A stretch of 60,462 nucleotides of DNA from CALISC01 sp963542545 (GTDB taxonomy: Bacteria; Bacillota_I; Bacilli_A; Acholeplasmatales; Acholeplasmataceae). The DNA is taken from contig CAUTWO010000005.1 of the NCBI GenBank assembly GCA_963542545.1, forward strand, positions 1 to 60,462, read 5' to 3'. Made by a program: the position numbers and the translations under genes. This document shows, piece by piece, positions 35,393 through 44,869 of this stretch. Under the pieces are notes generated by a model. That model did no database searches and was not told the origin of the DNA. It saw only the letters and a program-made list of their open reading frames with translations. How positions within the stretch are numbered: position 1 is the stretch's first letter; every line of letters starts with the position of its first letter.

Positions 35393-37675
35393 TTAAGCAA
35401 AAGTAGTTTGCTTACTTTGGCTAAAGTAGTTTTGTTGAATGCGGTGAATAGAACTAATGAAAAAGTCAATTTGTTTCTCAATTGCTTGGTTGATTAAAGA
35501 AATATTGGCCAGCTTCATATAATGTCTAAAAATGATTTCGGTAAACTGAGGAAAGTCTATAAAAGGGTTGCGGTTACCCTGAATTCGGGCAATTCTTTCG
35601 TTGCGGTTTTGTTCAAAGACAGTAACTGGGTCTTTAGTGTGGAATTTAATAAAGTTTCGAACATCGCCAATTTTAGCGCGTTTTTTTCCTTCAATTTCTG
35701 AATTATCATTGTTTTTGAAGTACGCATTTTTACCTGGTTTTTCAGTAGTAACTTTTAGCCAATCATATCGCACTAACATATAGGCAAGAATTCTAGAAAC
35801 ATCACCAATGTGAGCATCACCTGGGTAAAACCAAGTAGCATTGCCATCGCCAGTGCCTGAACCATCTCTATAGTATGAGTTATTACGTTTACTGTTTAAA
35901 TTATTCGTCAAAACACGCAAATTATGTAGATCAGAATCAATTCCTTTACTACTATCTCCAGCATGGTCTTGGGTTCCCATATAACTGTTTGGCCAAACAT
36001 GTTCACGGTTCCAAGGTATACCATTGTTTCCCCAGCTAGTTGAGTATTCTATGCTGTCGTAAATTGACCAAGCCTTTCCGTTATCTAGTTTATCAATTTC
36101 ACCAAGTTTCTTAGCATATTTGTAGTTAACAACTTTAGTGTGTTTGCGGACAGTTAGTTCTCTAAGTTGTCTTAGAAGTTCCGCAGGGCTTTCGGTATTA
36201 AAGTTAATTCCTTGGTAGTATTTTTTTGCGTTTTCTGAAAGAATAGCAGTATTTGCTCGTCTAAAACCATCGTGTTTTGCTTCAGGTTCGGTTGTTTTTT
36301 CGTATTTAACTTCCAAAGTTAAGTTGTCTTTGACTTGAATTCCAAAAGTGTTGTCTGCCTTAATTAAAGAAGTTTTATCTTTTCCATTTATTAGCAACGA
36401 CTTAATTTTGTAGCCTGACTTTGCTTTAACTGCAAACTTAAGTATAGTACCTTTTTCTGCTTTATTATCAATTAAGTTGCCACTTAGTAGACTTAGTTCT
36501 GAGTTTTGGAAGTTAACATCAAAAGTCTCTGCGTTTTTATATTCAATTTCTATGGTAGTTGCTCGGTTTACAGTAAGTTTAAATTTGTTGTTTTCAACTA
36601 AGTGAGTTCGGTCTTCGCCATTAATAGTTAATTTCTTAAAAGTTTTGCCTGGCTGTTTTTTAACTTCAAACTCCAGCATTGCACCATTTTTGGCCTTGTT
36701 GGCTGCGTCAATTGTGCCCGCAGTTAAATTAAGGTGTGCGCTGTTGTAGTTAACTAAGTAATCTTCTGGTTCTGGGTTAGCACCATTATTTTTATAAATT
36801 ACTTCTAGAGTAGTTTTTTTGTTAACCTTAATTGTGAATTTATTTCCTTGAACTAGGTTAGTTCTGTCTTCTTCGTTAATTATTAGTTTTTGAAAAGTTT
36901 TGCCAGGAATTTGCTTAATTTCAAACTCAAGTTCAGCACCTTTTTGTGCTTTGTTTTCAGCAGACAGGTCTCCTGATTTTAAAGTTAAACTAGCGCTGTC
37001 GTAGACAACTTCGTATTCAGTATCTTCGGGGTCTGTGGAATTTTCTTTAAACTCAACTGAAACAGTGATGTTTTCAGTAACTGTATATCTCAATTTGTAG
37101 TCAATTAAAGCATCAGTCCAGTCGCTTTCGTTGATTTTAAATGACGAAACTTCTTTACCTTTGGGTACAACAACTTCAAATTCAACTTCGGTATTTTGTC
37201 TAACTTGGTTTGGATTGATACCAGGTGTTGTAATTTTAACTTCTGCAGGTAGCGAGATAGTGTAGAAATCACCTTGAACTGGCAGAACCTTAAAACGAAG
37301 TTCATATTCAAATGAGTTTGTGTTGTCAAAAGTGATTTTTGCAACAATTGAAATAATTCGGTCTCTGCCATCATCTGGCTGCAAAACATTGACGCGGTTG
37401 CCAACAATTTGGAAATACTTTTCGTTTGTTTTGTCTTTTAGTTGGTAAATTACGGAAATTGATTTACCTTGATATTTACCTTCTTCTAAAATTGAGTTTT
37501 TAATTTTAAAAGGTTTAGTAATTTTTAGACGGTCTTTGTCTGGTTTTGTAAATTCGCATTTAGTGTTTTCAATTAACACATCTTTTAAAGTTTCAATTTG
37601 AATTTTACAAGCGTATAGCGAAAACACAGAGATAATGGATATAAATAAGATAAAAATTTTTTTAAAAATACTCAT
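35393..37675 (-). CDS. Secreted endonuclease I lipoprotein
   Basis: 760 residues. The signal peptide ends in lipobox SLYAC (C23). Four tandem beta-rich units of about 75 residues follow, with recurring PGKTFxKLxINxEDRTxLV and TLEVxYKN. The C-terminal endonuclease I (EndA/NucM) domain has WNREHVWPNSYMG (metal-finger His), SDLHNLRVLTNNLNSKRNN, FYPGDAHIGDVSRI and GNRNPFIDFPQF. It should cleave extracellular DNA or RNA for nucleotide scavenging or defence. This is the intact counterpart of the frameshifted paralogue at 8.8-10.8 kb. Confidence 0.9.
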   Translation of the reverse strand: MSIFKKIFILFISIISVFSLYACKIQIETLKDVLIENTKCEFTKPDKDRLKITKPFKIKNSILEEGKYQGKSISVIYQLKDKTNEKYFQIVGNRVNVLQPDDGRDRIISIVAKITFDNTNSFEYELRFKVLPVQGDFYTISLPAEVKITTPGINPNQVRQNTEVEFEVVVPKGKEVSSFKINESDWTDALIDYKLRYTVTENITVSVEFKENSTDPEDTEYEVVYDSASLTLKSGDLSAENKAQKGAELEFEIKQIPGKTFQKLIINEEDRTNLVQGNKFTIKVNKKTTLEVIYKNNGANPEPEDYLVNYNSAHLNLTAGTIDAANKAKNGAMLEFEVKKQPGKTFKKLTINGEDRTHLVENNKFKLTVNRATTIEIEYKNAETFDVNFQNSELSLLSGNLIDNKAEKGTILKFAVKAKSGYKIKSLLINGKDKTSLIKADNTFGIQVKDNLTLEVKYEKTTEPEAKHDGFRRANTAILSENAKKYYQGINFNTESPAELLRQLRELTVRKHTKVVNYKYAKKLGEIDKLDNGKAWSIYDSIEYSTSWGNNGIPWNREHVWPNSYMGTQDHAGDSSKGIDSDLHNLRVLTNNLNSKRNNSYYRDGSGTGDGNATWFYPGDAHIGDVSRILAYMLVRYDWLKVTTEKPGKNAYFKNNDNSEIEGKKRAKIGDVRNFIKFHTKDPVTVFEQNRNERIARIQGNRNPFIDFPQFTEIIFRHYMKLANISLINQAIEKQIDFFISSIHRIQQNYFSQSKQTTFA

Positions 37676-37700
37676 TTGAAACCTCTTTTACTCATCAATA

Positions 37701-37725
37701 ATTATATCAAGTTTCGCCAAAACTT
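37701..37725 (-). promoter_or_regulatory. Promoter and putative operator of nuclease lipoprotein
   Basis: Minus-strand -10 TATAAT (plus 37701-37706). An inverted repeat AAGTTT-N5-AAACTT (37709-37725) occupies the -10/-35 spacer, a common operator position. No regulator gene is nearby. Confidence 0.5.
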
Positions 37726-37819
37726 TTTACAAAAATATGTAAGAAAACTAGGTTTTTAAATGCTATACTTTAAGTAGATATTTATTTTTTTAATCAAATT
37801 TAAAAGAAAGCAGGTATGT

Positions 37820-39244
37820 ATGAAAAGTGGATTGTTTTGCGATCTTTACGCGCTAACTATGGCAAATTCTTATTTTTTGGCCCATAAACACGAAGAAATT
37901 GTGTATTTTGATGTGTTTTTTAGAAATATGCCAGAAAACGGAGGATACGCTGTATTTTCTGGACTTGAAACTACGCTAAAGTTTTTAAAGCAAGTCTGCT
38001 TTAAAACAGATGAACTAAAATACTTAGTCAGCCTTGGAATTTTTTCACCAGAATTTTTGTCTTATTTAAAAGATTTTAAGTTTAGAGGGGAAGTTTATTC
38101 CTTTTTAGAAGGTGGTTTGGTTTTTGCAAAAGAACCTATTATGACAATAAAAGGCACCTTAGTTGAGTGTCAGTTAGTTGAAGCCTTTATTTTAAACTCA
38201 ATTAACTTTGAAACTTTAATTGCAACCAAGGCCGCCAGAATTGTGAAAGCCGCAAAAGGCCGTGCGGTTTTTGAGTTTGGCACCAGACGCGCGCATTCAA
38301 GCAGTGCTGCGGTTAAAGGAGCGCGTGCGGCTTACTTAGCCGGAGCGCTAGCGACTTCCAATGTTTTGGCAGGTAAAAACAACAAAATCCCGGTAGTTGG
38401 TACTATGGCCCACTCCTATGTTCAAGCCTTTAGCGATGAATACACAGCATTTTTAACTTGGGCTAAACATAACCCTGAAAACATTAGTTTGCTCATTGAT
38501 ACTTACTCAACTTTAGGCTCTGGTCTTAAAAATGTAATTAAACTTCAAAAAGATGTTTTAGACAAGCAAGGTCTAAAAGTCCAGTCCGTTAGAATAGATA
38601 GCGGAGATATCGCTTATCTTTCTAAACAAATCAGAAAGGAACTAGATAGCGCTGACATGAGTTTTGTCAAAATTTGCGCAACCAACTCACTAGATGAGTA
38701 CATTATTACTGATTTGCTTGCCAATCAAGGTGCAAAGATAGATTTGTTTGGAGTTGGCGAAAGACTGATTACTTCAAGTTCACAACCCGTGCTTGGCGCT
38801 GTTTATAAACTAGCCGCTACAGCGGAAAACGGAGTGGTAGTTCCAAAGATTAAAGTTTCTGCGACTGCAGAAAAAACTACTTTGCCTGGCGTAAAAGAAG
38901 TTTTTAGAATTTATAAAGAAGACAAAGCAATTGGTGATTTAATTGCCTTAAAAGGCGAAAATCTAGAACAAGAGACATCAGTATATGCACTGTCTGACCT
39001 ACAGACTAAATTAAGTTTAAAGGATTGTAAATTAATACCTGTACGCTCACTTGTTTTTAAAGACGGCGAAGTTTTGGTTAAAGACACGCTTAGAAAAGCA
39101 AGAAAAAGACTAAGCATTCAATTTAAAGAAGTTTGGCCAGAAGTTTTAAGATTAAGCAACCCGCATCCTTTTTATGTAGATATCACGGCGTCATTAAAAG
39201 GTTTGCAGACTGAACTTTTAAACAAGGCAGGTCGTGATGCTTAA
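37820..39244 (+). CDS. pncB: Nicotinate phosphoribosyltransferase
   Basis: 474 residues. Joins nicotinate and PRPP to nicotinate mononucleotide in NAD salvage. Motifs: FDVFFRNMPENGGYAVFSGLE split here as FDVFFRN and GGYAVFSGLE, FGTRRAHSS, AGALATSNVLAGKN, VVGTMAHSYVQAF (catalytic-region His) and VRIDSGDI. No de novo NAD genes are seen in the window, fitting a salvage lifestyle. A -10 box TATACT lies at 37764-37769. The stop overlaps the start of trmL. Confidence 0.94.
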   Translation: MKSGLFCDLYALTMANSYFLAHKHEEIVYFDVFFRNMPENGGYAVFSGLETTLKFLKQVCFKTDELKYLVSLGIFSPEFLSYLKDFKFRGEVYSFLEGGLVFAKEPIMTIKGTLVECQLVEAFILNSINFETLIATKAARIVKAAKGRAVFEFGTRRAHSSSAAVKGARAAYLAGALATSNVLAGKNNKIPVVGTMAHSYVQAFSDEYTAFLTWAKHNPENISLLIDTYSTLGSGLKNVIKLQKDVLDKQGLKVQSVRIDSGDIAYLSKQIRKELDSADMSFVKICATNSLDEYIITDLLANQGAKIDLFGVGERLITSSSQPVLGAVYKLAATAENGVVVPKIKVSATAEKTTLPGVKEVFRIYKEDKAIGDLIALKGENLEQETSVYALSDLQTKLSLKDCKLIPVRSLVFKDGEVLVKDTLRKARKRLSIQFKEVWPEVLRLSNPHPFYVDITASLKGLQTELLNKAGRDA

Positions 39245-39749
39245 CATAGTGTTATTTGAACCACTAATTCCTGAAAATGTTGGAAATATTATGCGAACTT
39301 GTGTGGCTTTAAATGCACATTTGCATATCATTGAACCAACTGGGTTTGACATAAACGACGCAAGAATGCGAAGAGCAGCACTTGACTACCGTCAGTTTAG
39401 CAAGATTACTTTTTACCTAGACTACGGCAACTTCTTAAAACGAAATAACCCCGTGCAAATTTACTATCTTTCGCGCTACGCAAAGCAGTGCTACACTGAC
39501 CTTCGCTTTAAGCCAGATAAACCAGTTTACTTGATGTTTGGTAAAGAAACCACTGGGATTGATAAAGAAATTTTGAAAAACAACTTAGAGAAATGTTTTA
39601 GAATTCCAATGTCTAGACATGTTCGTTCTTTAAATCTCGCAAATACCGTGGCAATTGTTGGCTACTTTTGGGCTGAAAAACTAAATTTTCCTGAAATGGA
39701 GAAATTAGAACCAGAATGTTTTAAAGGTAGTGATTTTTTAGAAAAATAG
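39237..39749 (+). CDS. trmL: tRNA (cytidine(34)-2'-O)-methyltransferase
   Basis: 170-residue SPOUT methyltransferase that 2'-O-methylates the wobble base of some tRNA-Leu. Motifs: LFEPLIPENVGNIMRTC, LMFGKETTGID and IPMSRHVRSLNLANTVAIV (the SAM-binding knot). The ATG at 39237 is preferred to the GTG one codon earlier; AAGGCAGG lies just upstream. Overlaps pncB by 8 nt. Confidence 0.92.
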   Translation: MLNIVLFEPLIPENVGNIMRTCVALNAHLHIIEPTGFDINDARMRRAALDYRQFSKITFYLDYGNFLKRNNPVQIYYLSRYAKQCYTDLRFKPDKPVYLMFGKETTGIDKEILKNNLEKCFRIPMSRHVRSLNLANTVAIVGYFWAEKLNFPEMEKLEPECFKGSDFLEK

Positions 39750-39759
39750 AAATTAAGCA

Positions 39760-39794
39760 AAATAAACCCTTATCAATTTGATAAGGGTTTATTT
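39760..39794. terminator. Bidirectional terminator
   Basis: 17-bp perfect arms (39760-39776 and 39778-39794) between convergent trmL and the giant lipoprotein gene. Confidence 0.85.
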
Positions 39795-39818
39795 CTTTAA
39801 TTAGTAATTTAATCTAGA

Positions 39819-42800
39819 TTAAGCAGGTACAACAACTACAGTAAATGAACTAATGTAAAGTGGTTTATCTGCGGTAATCACAATCTTTTCAACAGCATCC
39901 GCGAATGTGAAAGTTTTTGTAATATCTTTACCTTTACCTTCACCTTCAATTTGGTTGCCGTTTACATTACCAAATCCAGGTTTAGCGTTTGTACTTCCGA
40001 AAACTACAGTAATTGATTTAACTTTGTAGCCAGCAAAAGTAAGTTCAATGGTACCTTTTGCTTTAGTTGAAGCAAGTTTTATACCTTTTGCATCTTTGTA
40101 GTATTTACCTTTTTTAACAAGACTTGCAGGAATACCATTTACATTACTTTCTTTAAGTTCATTACCTTTAAACTCAAATGTTGCTGTTTTTTCTGGATTA
40201 ACTTCACCTTCTTTTAAATATTTATAGGTAACTTCGTATTCAAAGACTTCGTCTTGCAAAATACCTTCTGAAACTGTGGCGGTAAACTTAACCTTGGTGT
40301 TGTCAAGACTTTGGTCGGTTTTGACTTTGCCGTCTCCGTCTAAAATGTCGGCAGGAGTATAAGTCCAAGTTAATTTTTGGCCGTGTAGTTCTTGAGGTAA
40401 TTTAACTTCATCTCTTGAACGAAGTTCGCTCTTTAAGTCAAAGAATGCTTTCAACTCAGATTTTACTCTGTCGCGAGTTTGATTTTTCTTAAACTCAGCA
40501 TCTAGTGTAAGTCCGGTTTGGCTTAAGATAAACAGACCACGTTTAGTTCCAAAGTATCTATAGACAGCGTCTTTGATGTGAACAGCCTTGCCATCTGTCA
40601 GTAAAGCCTTAGCAGCATCGTTTAATACAACAAGTTCAATCTTTTTTCTACTGTCAATTTGAAGGTAATATTTTTCACCAGTTTTTTTAATTACTTGGCT
40701 GTTAATTGAAACCAAAGTACCAGTTTCTACATCCCAAAGAGTATTTAGGTCGTCAACTTGAGTTGCAGCAACTGGGTCTATTGTTTCTGCACCAGTGTAT
40801 TTACGGATATCTGAGTTTTTATAGTATACATAGTCTTTTCCTTCAAAACCGTGAATTTCAATGTGTTGATAAGTAGTTTGTTTAAAGATGTCTTTCATAA
40901 AATCAAGAATAACGATATCGCCAACTTTAGCGCCAAAGTCTTTCATTACAAATACAACTAAGTATTTACCAGTTTTATCAGTTACTGCTAGGTTAACAAA
41001 CTCACCTTTTTGACCTTCATCACCTGTCTTCTCTTCAACGTCTGAAATTTGTGTGACTTTTGCAAGGAACGAACCTGCTTTGGTGTGTAAGTCTCCGAAG
41101 CCCAAATAACTTTCTTTTTGGCTAATTGTTAGGTTAATGTCGTAGTCAATTTGGTTAGCACCGATTTTATTGTTTTCAATCTTAGTGTAAGGATCTGCGG
41201 TTCCGCGTTTAGTTAAACTCCAGTGTTCAAAAAGGTAGCCTTCGCGTATATCTGAAACTGGTTTTAGTTCAAGGCCATCAAAGTAGTTAAATTCAACAAA
41301 GCGTTCGCCGTTTTCTTTTTTTACATTACTTAAAGCAGATTCGGCTGAATTGTATGAAAATCTAGACATAGAAGCACCGTCTAAGAAAGCCTTGTATTTA
41401 GTAATTTTAATGTTTGCAGTAATTACCTTGTCGCCGACCGAACCTTTTTCAATTTTAGCAATATCCCAACCTTTAAAGGTATATCCTTTGCCGTTTGCAA
41501 GTGCAGCAAAGGCAATATCTTCACTTTCTACAGTGTAGGTAGTTGGGTTGTTATTAGCAACTTGGCCGATTTTTGAATTAATAACATACTCAATTTTAAA
41601 AGTTATTAACTCAAATTTAGCGTGCAGATTAATTGCGGCTTTAGTATCGGTTATGTCTTTTGCTTCTACTTTAGTTGTAAAAGTATCTTCTTTATACCAA
41701 CCAACAAAACGGTAGCCTGGCATGTCTTTTGGAGTAAGTATCTCATCGGTAATTTTGCTGTTGTGAATAAACTCTTTTTTCTCTTCTTGCTGACCATGTG
41801 CTTTGGTGTTGTATTTTAAAGTAAGTTCGTGTTTAAGTGGAGTTGCTTGTGGTTCTGTGTCTTTTTGTTCTTGAGAAAGCGCAGTGTTTACAGGAATTTT
41901 GTCCCATTTAGGTGAATCGCCTTCAAGTACTGATGATTTTAAGTAGAAAGCAGGAACTTCAGGTAGGGTCATCATTGCAGCATTCTTAATGTTTGCTGCT
42001 TTAATCATGAATCTTGAGTAAATTACGCCAGATCCGTCGCCTTCTGTGTATGAAAGTCTCTTAACGTAGTCGGCTTTGACAAATCCTTCTTCAAAAGTAA
42101 TAGTCATTACTTTGTTTGCGTAAGTTATTTTAATCTTGTTTAAATCAAAAGCGTCTGGGATGTCTAGACCTTCTAATACTGATTTAGGGTCAGCGATAGC
42201 AGCCTCAAGTTGAGCGTCTTCTGTGAAAGTTAGAGTAATTGTATTTTGGTTTACAACTTCAAGTTTTGCAGTAAAGTTAGATTCTTCAAATTCTGCTCTT
42301 AAAGTTAAGTCTTTAAACTTACCATCGGTAGATTTGATTTCTTCATTAGTTTCTGTATCAATCCATCTTTTGAAGTGATGTTTTTCTTTAAATGCAGGTT
42401 TGAACTCTACTTTGTTTTCAACAGTATAGGTTGCTGTGTTGTCAGGTGAGTTTTGCGCGTCTTCTAGTCCTTGATAAGTAATTGAGTAAGTATGGACTGT
42501 TTTAACTTCATAAATAGTAATGTCTTTTTCTGCGTTTTCAGGCATTTCAGACCATTTAAAGTCATAACCTGGTGTAGTACTTAGCGCAGGGTATTGAATT
42601 TTTTCGCCATATGCATATTGTTTAGTTTCTTCAGGTCTGCCATCAGTAAAGGTAAACTTAACAGTTGGTCTAAAGTCTTTTAGTTTAGCGTAAACTGTGA
42701 TGTCGCCAACTGTACCTTTTTCAATTTTTTCAATTTTAGTTTGAAAGTCTGCTTCTTTATACCAACCTTCAAAGATTTTGCCAGGAGTATTTGGGAATGC

Positions 42801-44648
42801 CATTAAATCAAAGGTTTCTGTAGTTACATCAAACTCTTTGGTTTGAATTGTTGCGTCTCCTGACTTATAAGTAAGGGTGTATTTAATTAAAGTTTCTTTT
42901 ACTTCAAAGATTTTTCCATCATGAGTTTTTACAAACTTCGCGTTTTCACCAAGTGCTTTTCCTGTGTCTTTAAATACCCATTGTTGTTCGTATCCAGGTT
43001 TTGCAGGAATAGTAGGTGGAGTAACTGGTTGGCCAATGTGTCCTTCTACCTTGTGTTCAGTTGCACCAATAAAGAAACGATAAGTAATTTTTTTGTGTTC
43101 TGTGTAGACAGGAGTGATTACTGTAGTTTCAGTAAAATCATGTGGGAAAGATTGTGACCATTTAGCATAGTTGAATTCTTTTTGAGGAACTTTTGGAATT
43201 CTTTTGTCTTTTGCTGTAAAGAGTGAGTTCCATTGTTTTAATTCTTTGTTAGTGCTATTGAAGTTCTTTCTAACTTGAAGTTTTGCCAAGTCTGTAGAGT
43301 CTTCGTTTTTAAAAGTAACGTCCAAAACAGTGTACTCAACAATATTTGGCACAAGTTCTGTGTCTTCAGTTAACTTATTAATATCAGCAGGTTCGTTCGT
43401 TGCTTTATTTAACCAACCTCTAAAGTCGTATTTAATGTTTTTCTCTTTAAATAAGTCTTCGTATTGACTTAACTCAAACTTGCCAGGAAAGGCTTCTAAT
43501 TTTCTTAGTTCAGTTGTGTTGTCTTTATCGTAGAAAGTTAAATTGATTTTTTTAGTTTGTAGAGTGATTTCTGGAGTAAATACAGCGGCTTGAGTAAGTG
43601 AATTATATTGGTCTTCTGGCAACCATTTTAAAGTTTCGTTTTCTTTTAAGTCAAGTAATTTATTAAAGTCAACGTCTTTTAGTTGAACTGGTTTGCCGTC
43701 TTTTGAAGTACCACGATAAATTTCTTGGCCGTCTCTACCTTTAAAAACAACACGGTGTGTACCTTTGGTAGCAGTCTTGGCAACTAATTTAAGGTCATGT
43801 GTAAGATTTTTTAAATCATCTTCATTAACTGGTTCTAACTTAGTACCTTTTCTGATTTGCCAGTATAAAAACTCACCACGTTCAGCACTGTCGTATTTAT
43901 CTTCTTTTGGCAATTGGCTAAGTTCAACGTTTGAACCACGCGCAACTTCAAGGGCAGGAATGTCGTCTTGAACTTGGCTTTTTGGGTTAGCGAAAGCAAT
44001 TCTAACTTTGCTGCCTTGTGCGTTTACTTTAAACTCACGAGTTTTGCCTTCAATTTCAGCAGTTAAAGTAACTTCGGTAGTGGTTTGGGGTGCTGTGTAT
44101 TTTGCCTTGCCGTCTTCGATTTTTAAAACATCTGGGTGAGATGAAGTCCAGTTTACTGTCTTGCCTTCAATTTCTTTAGGTAATTCAAGGTCTGCGTCAA
44201 CTGTTTTTGGCAGTTTTAGTTTTTTAAGTAGTTTTTCTGGAGTTTCTGGCTCTGGTTGTGGTTGCGTACCTTTTTTGGCAACAGTGAAAGTAAATTCTTT
44301 TGAAACTGAACCTGCAGTTGCTTTTAAAGTAACTTCCACGTCTTCGTCTTGTTGTACAACTTCAATAGTGTAGCCATCTTTAATTTTTGCTGCATTTTGA
44401 CCTTTTGTAATTTCGTATGTAACGTCAAAATTGCCAATTTTGCGGTCTAGTGTAAAGTTTTTATCAATTGTTCCGCTTGGGACTGTCAATTGAGTTAAAT
44501 CCGGGTCTGTTGGTTTTGGATCTGGACTTGGTTTTGGTGTAGTTTTGCACGAAAACATGAGTGCAAAAATACCTAGTGTTAAAGCAGTGATTGCAAATAT
44601 TTTCAAGATTGTTAAAAACAATTTATTTGCTTTAGTGCTTGTTTTCAT
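39819..44648 (-). CDS. Giant surface lipoprotein with Ig-like and InlB B-type repeats
   Basis: 1609 residues from the ATG at 44648, which has a GGGGT site; a longer frame to 44690 lacks one. Lipobox ALMFSC (C34), then a Pro-rich linker. Next are atrophied bacterial Ig-like units (LPKTVDADLELPKEIEGKTV, VNWTSSHPDVL), many InlB B-type repeats (FEGWYKEADF, FVGWYKEDTF, TFKGWDIAK), an OB-like stretch (GSFLAKVTQIS, VGDIVILDF, YQHIEIHGFEG), another Ig-like unit (RSRDEVKLPQELHGQKLTW) and a beta-rich C-terminus. No enzymatic motif. Its promoter carries the same cre-like operator as the nuclease lipoprotein at 8.8 kb, so the two are probably co-regulated. Confidence 0.85.
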   Translation of the reverse strand: MKTSTKANKLFLTILKIFAITALTLGIFALMFSCKTTPKPSPDPKPTDPDLTQLTVPSGTIDKNFTLDRKIGNFDVTYEITKGQNAAKIKDGYTIEVVQQDEDVEVTLKATAGSVSKEFTFTVAKKGTQPQPEPETPEKLLKKLKLPKTVDADLELPKEIEGKTVNWTSSHPDVLKIEDGKAKYTAPQTTTEVTLTAEIEGKTREFKVNAQGSKVRIAFANPKSQVQDDIPALEVARGSNVELSQLPKEDKYDSAERGEFLYWQIRKGTKLEPVNEDDLKNLTHDLKLVAKTATKGTHRVVFKGRDGQEIYRGTSKDGKPVQLKDVDFNKLLDLKENETLKWLPEDQYNSLTQAAVFTPEITLQTKKINLTFYDKDNTTELRKLEAFPGKFELSQYEDLFKEKNIKYDFRGWLNKATNEPADINKLTEDTELVPNIVEYTVLDVTFKNEDSTDLAKLQVRKNFNSTNKELKQWNSLFTAKDKRIPKVPQKEFNYAKWSQSFPHDFTETTVITPVYTEHKKITYRFFIGATEHKVEGHIGQPVTPPTIPAKPGYEQQWVFKDTGKALGENAKFVKTHDGKIFEVKETLIKYTLTYKSGDATIQTKEFDVTTETFDLMAFPNTPGKIFEGWYKEADFQTKIEKIEKGTVGDITVYAKLKDFRPTVKFTFTDGRPEETKQYAYGEKIQYPALSTTPGYDFKWSEMPENAEKDITIYEVKTVHTYSITYQGLEDAQNSPDNTATYTVENKVEFKPAFKEKHHFKRWIDTETNEEIKSTDGKFKDLTLRAEFEESNFTAKLEVVNQNTITLTFTEDAQLEAAIADPKSVLEGLDIPDAFDLNKIKITYANKVMTITFEEGFVKADYVKRLSYTEGDGSGVIYSRFMIKAANIKNAAMMTLPEVPAFYLKSSVLEGDSPKWDKIPVNTALSQEQKDTEPQATPLKHELTLKYNTKAHGQQEEKKEFIHNSKITDEILTPKDMPGYRFVGWYKEDTFTTKVEAKDITDTKAAINLHAKFELITFKIEYVINSKIGQVANNNPTTYTVESEDIAFAALANGKGYTFKGWDIAKIEKGSVGDKVITANIKITKYKAFLDGASMSRFSYNSAESALSNVKKENGERFVEFNYFDGLELKPVSDIREGYLFEHWSLTKRGTADPYTKIENNKIGANQIDYDINLTISQKESYLGFGDLHTKAGSFLAKVTQISDVEEKTGDEGQKGEFVNLAVTDKTGKYLVVFVMKDFGAKVGDIVILDFMKDIFKQTTYQHIEIHGFEGKDYVYYKNSDIRKYTGAETIDPVAATQVDDLNTLWDVETGTLVSINSQVIKKTGEKYYLQIDSRKKIELVVLNDAAKALLTDGKAVHIKDAVYRYFGTKRGLFILSQTGLTLDAEFKKNQTRDRVKSELKAFFDLKSELRSRDEVKLPQELHGQKLTWTYTPADILDGDGKVKTDQSLDNTKVKFTATVSEGILQDEVFEYEVTYKYLKEGEVNPEKTATFEFKGNELKESNVNGIPASLVKKGKYYKDAKGIKLASTKAKGTIELTFAGYKVKSITVVFGSTNAKPGFGNVNGNQIEGEGKGKDITKTFTFADAVEKIVITADKPLYISSFTVVVVPA

Positions 44649-44663
44649 ATTTACCCCGTTTCT

Positions 44664-44677
44664 GGCCAATGTTGGCC
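44664..44677 (-). promoter_or_regulatory. Leader hairpin of giant lipoprotein gene
   Basis: GGCCAA and TTGGCC arms around CA, 15 nt before the start codon, in the 5' untranslated region. Confidence 0.4.
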
Positions 44678-44692
44678 TCAATTCATACACAT

Positions 44693-44720
44693 ATTATATT
44701 CTATTTTAATGATTTTGTAA
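44693..44720 (-). promoter_or_regulatory. Promoter of giant lipoprotein gene
   Basis: Minus strand: -35 TTACAA (plus 44715-44720), 16-bp spacer, -10 TATAAT (plus 44693-44698). Confidence 0.7.
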
Positions 44721-44729
44721 GCGTTTACA
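44716..44729 (-). promoter_or_regulatory. cre-like operator, second copy
   Basis: On the minus strand this is TGTAAACGCTTACA, identical to the site at 8700-8713, and again overlaps the -35 box. Confidence 0.7.
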
Positions 44730-44869
44730 TAAAATTTTCTAAATATTTATAAAAAACTTTTAAAATCAGTTTTTTCTGTAAAAAATTCACACTAAAAAAC
44801 CACAAAAAATAAAAAAAACTACCGTGTTTTTTCATGTAAACACAGCAGTTTATAACTTTTAATTTGAAA

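Noticed and set aside
8768..44690. Insertion sequences or prophage as the source of the surface island
   Set aside because: No transposase, integrase or phage structural genes are recognisable, and no terminal repeats flank the island.
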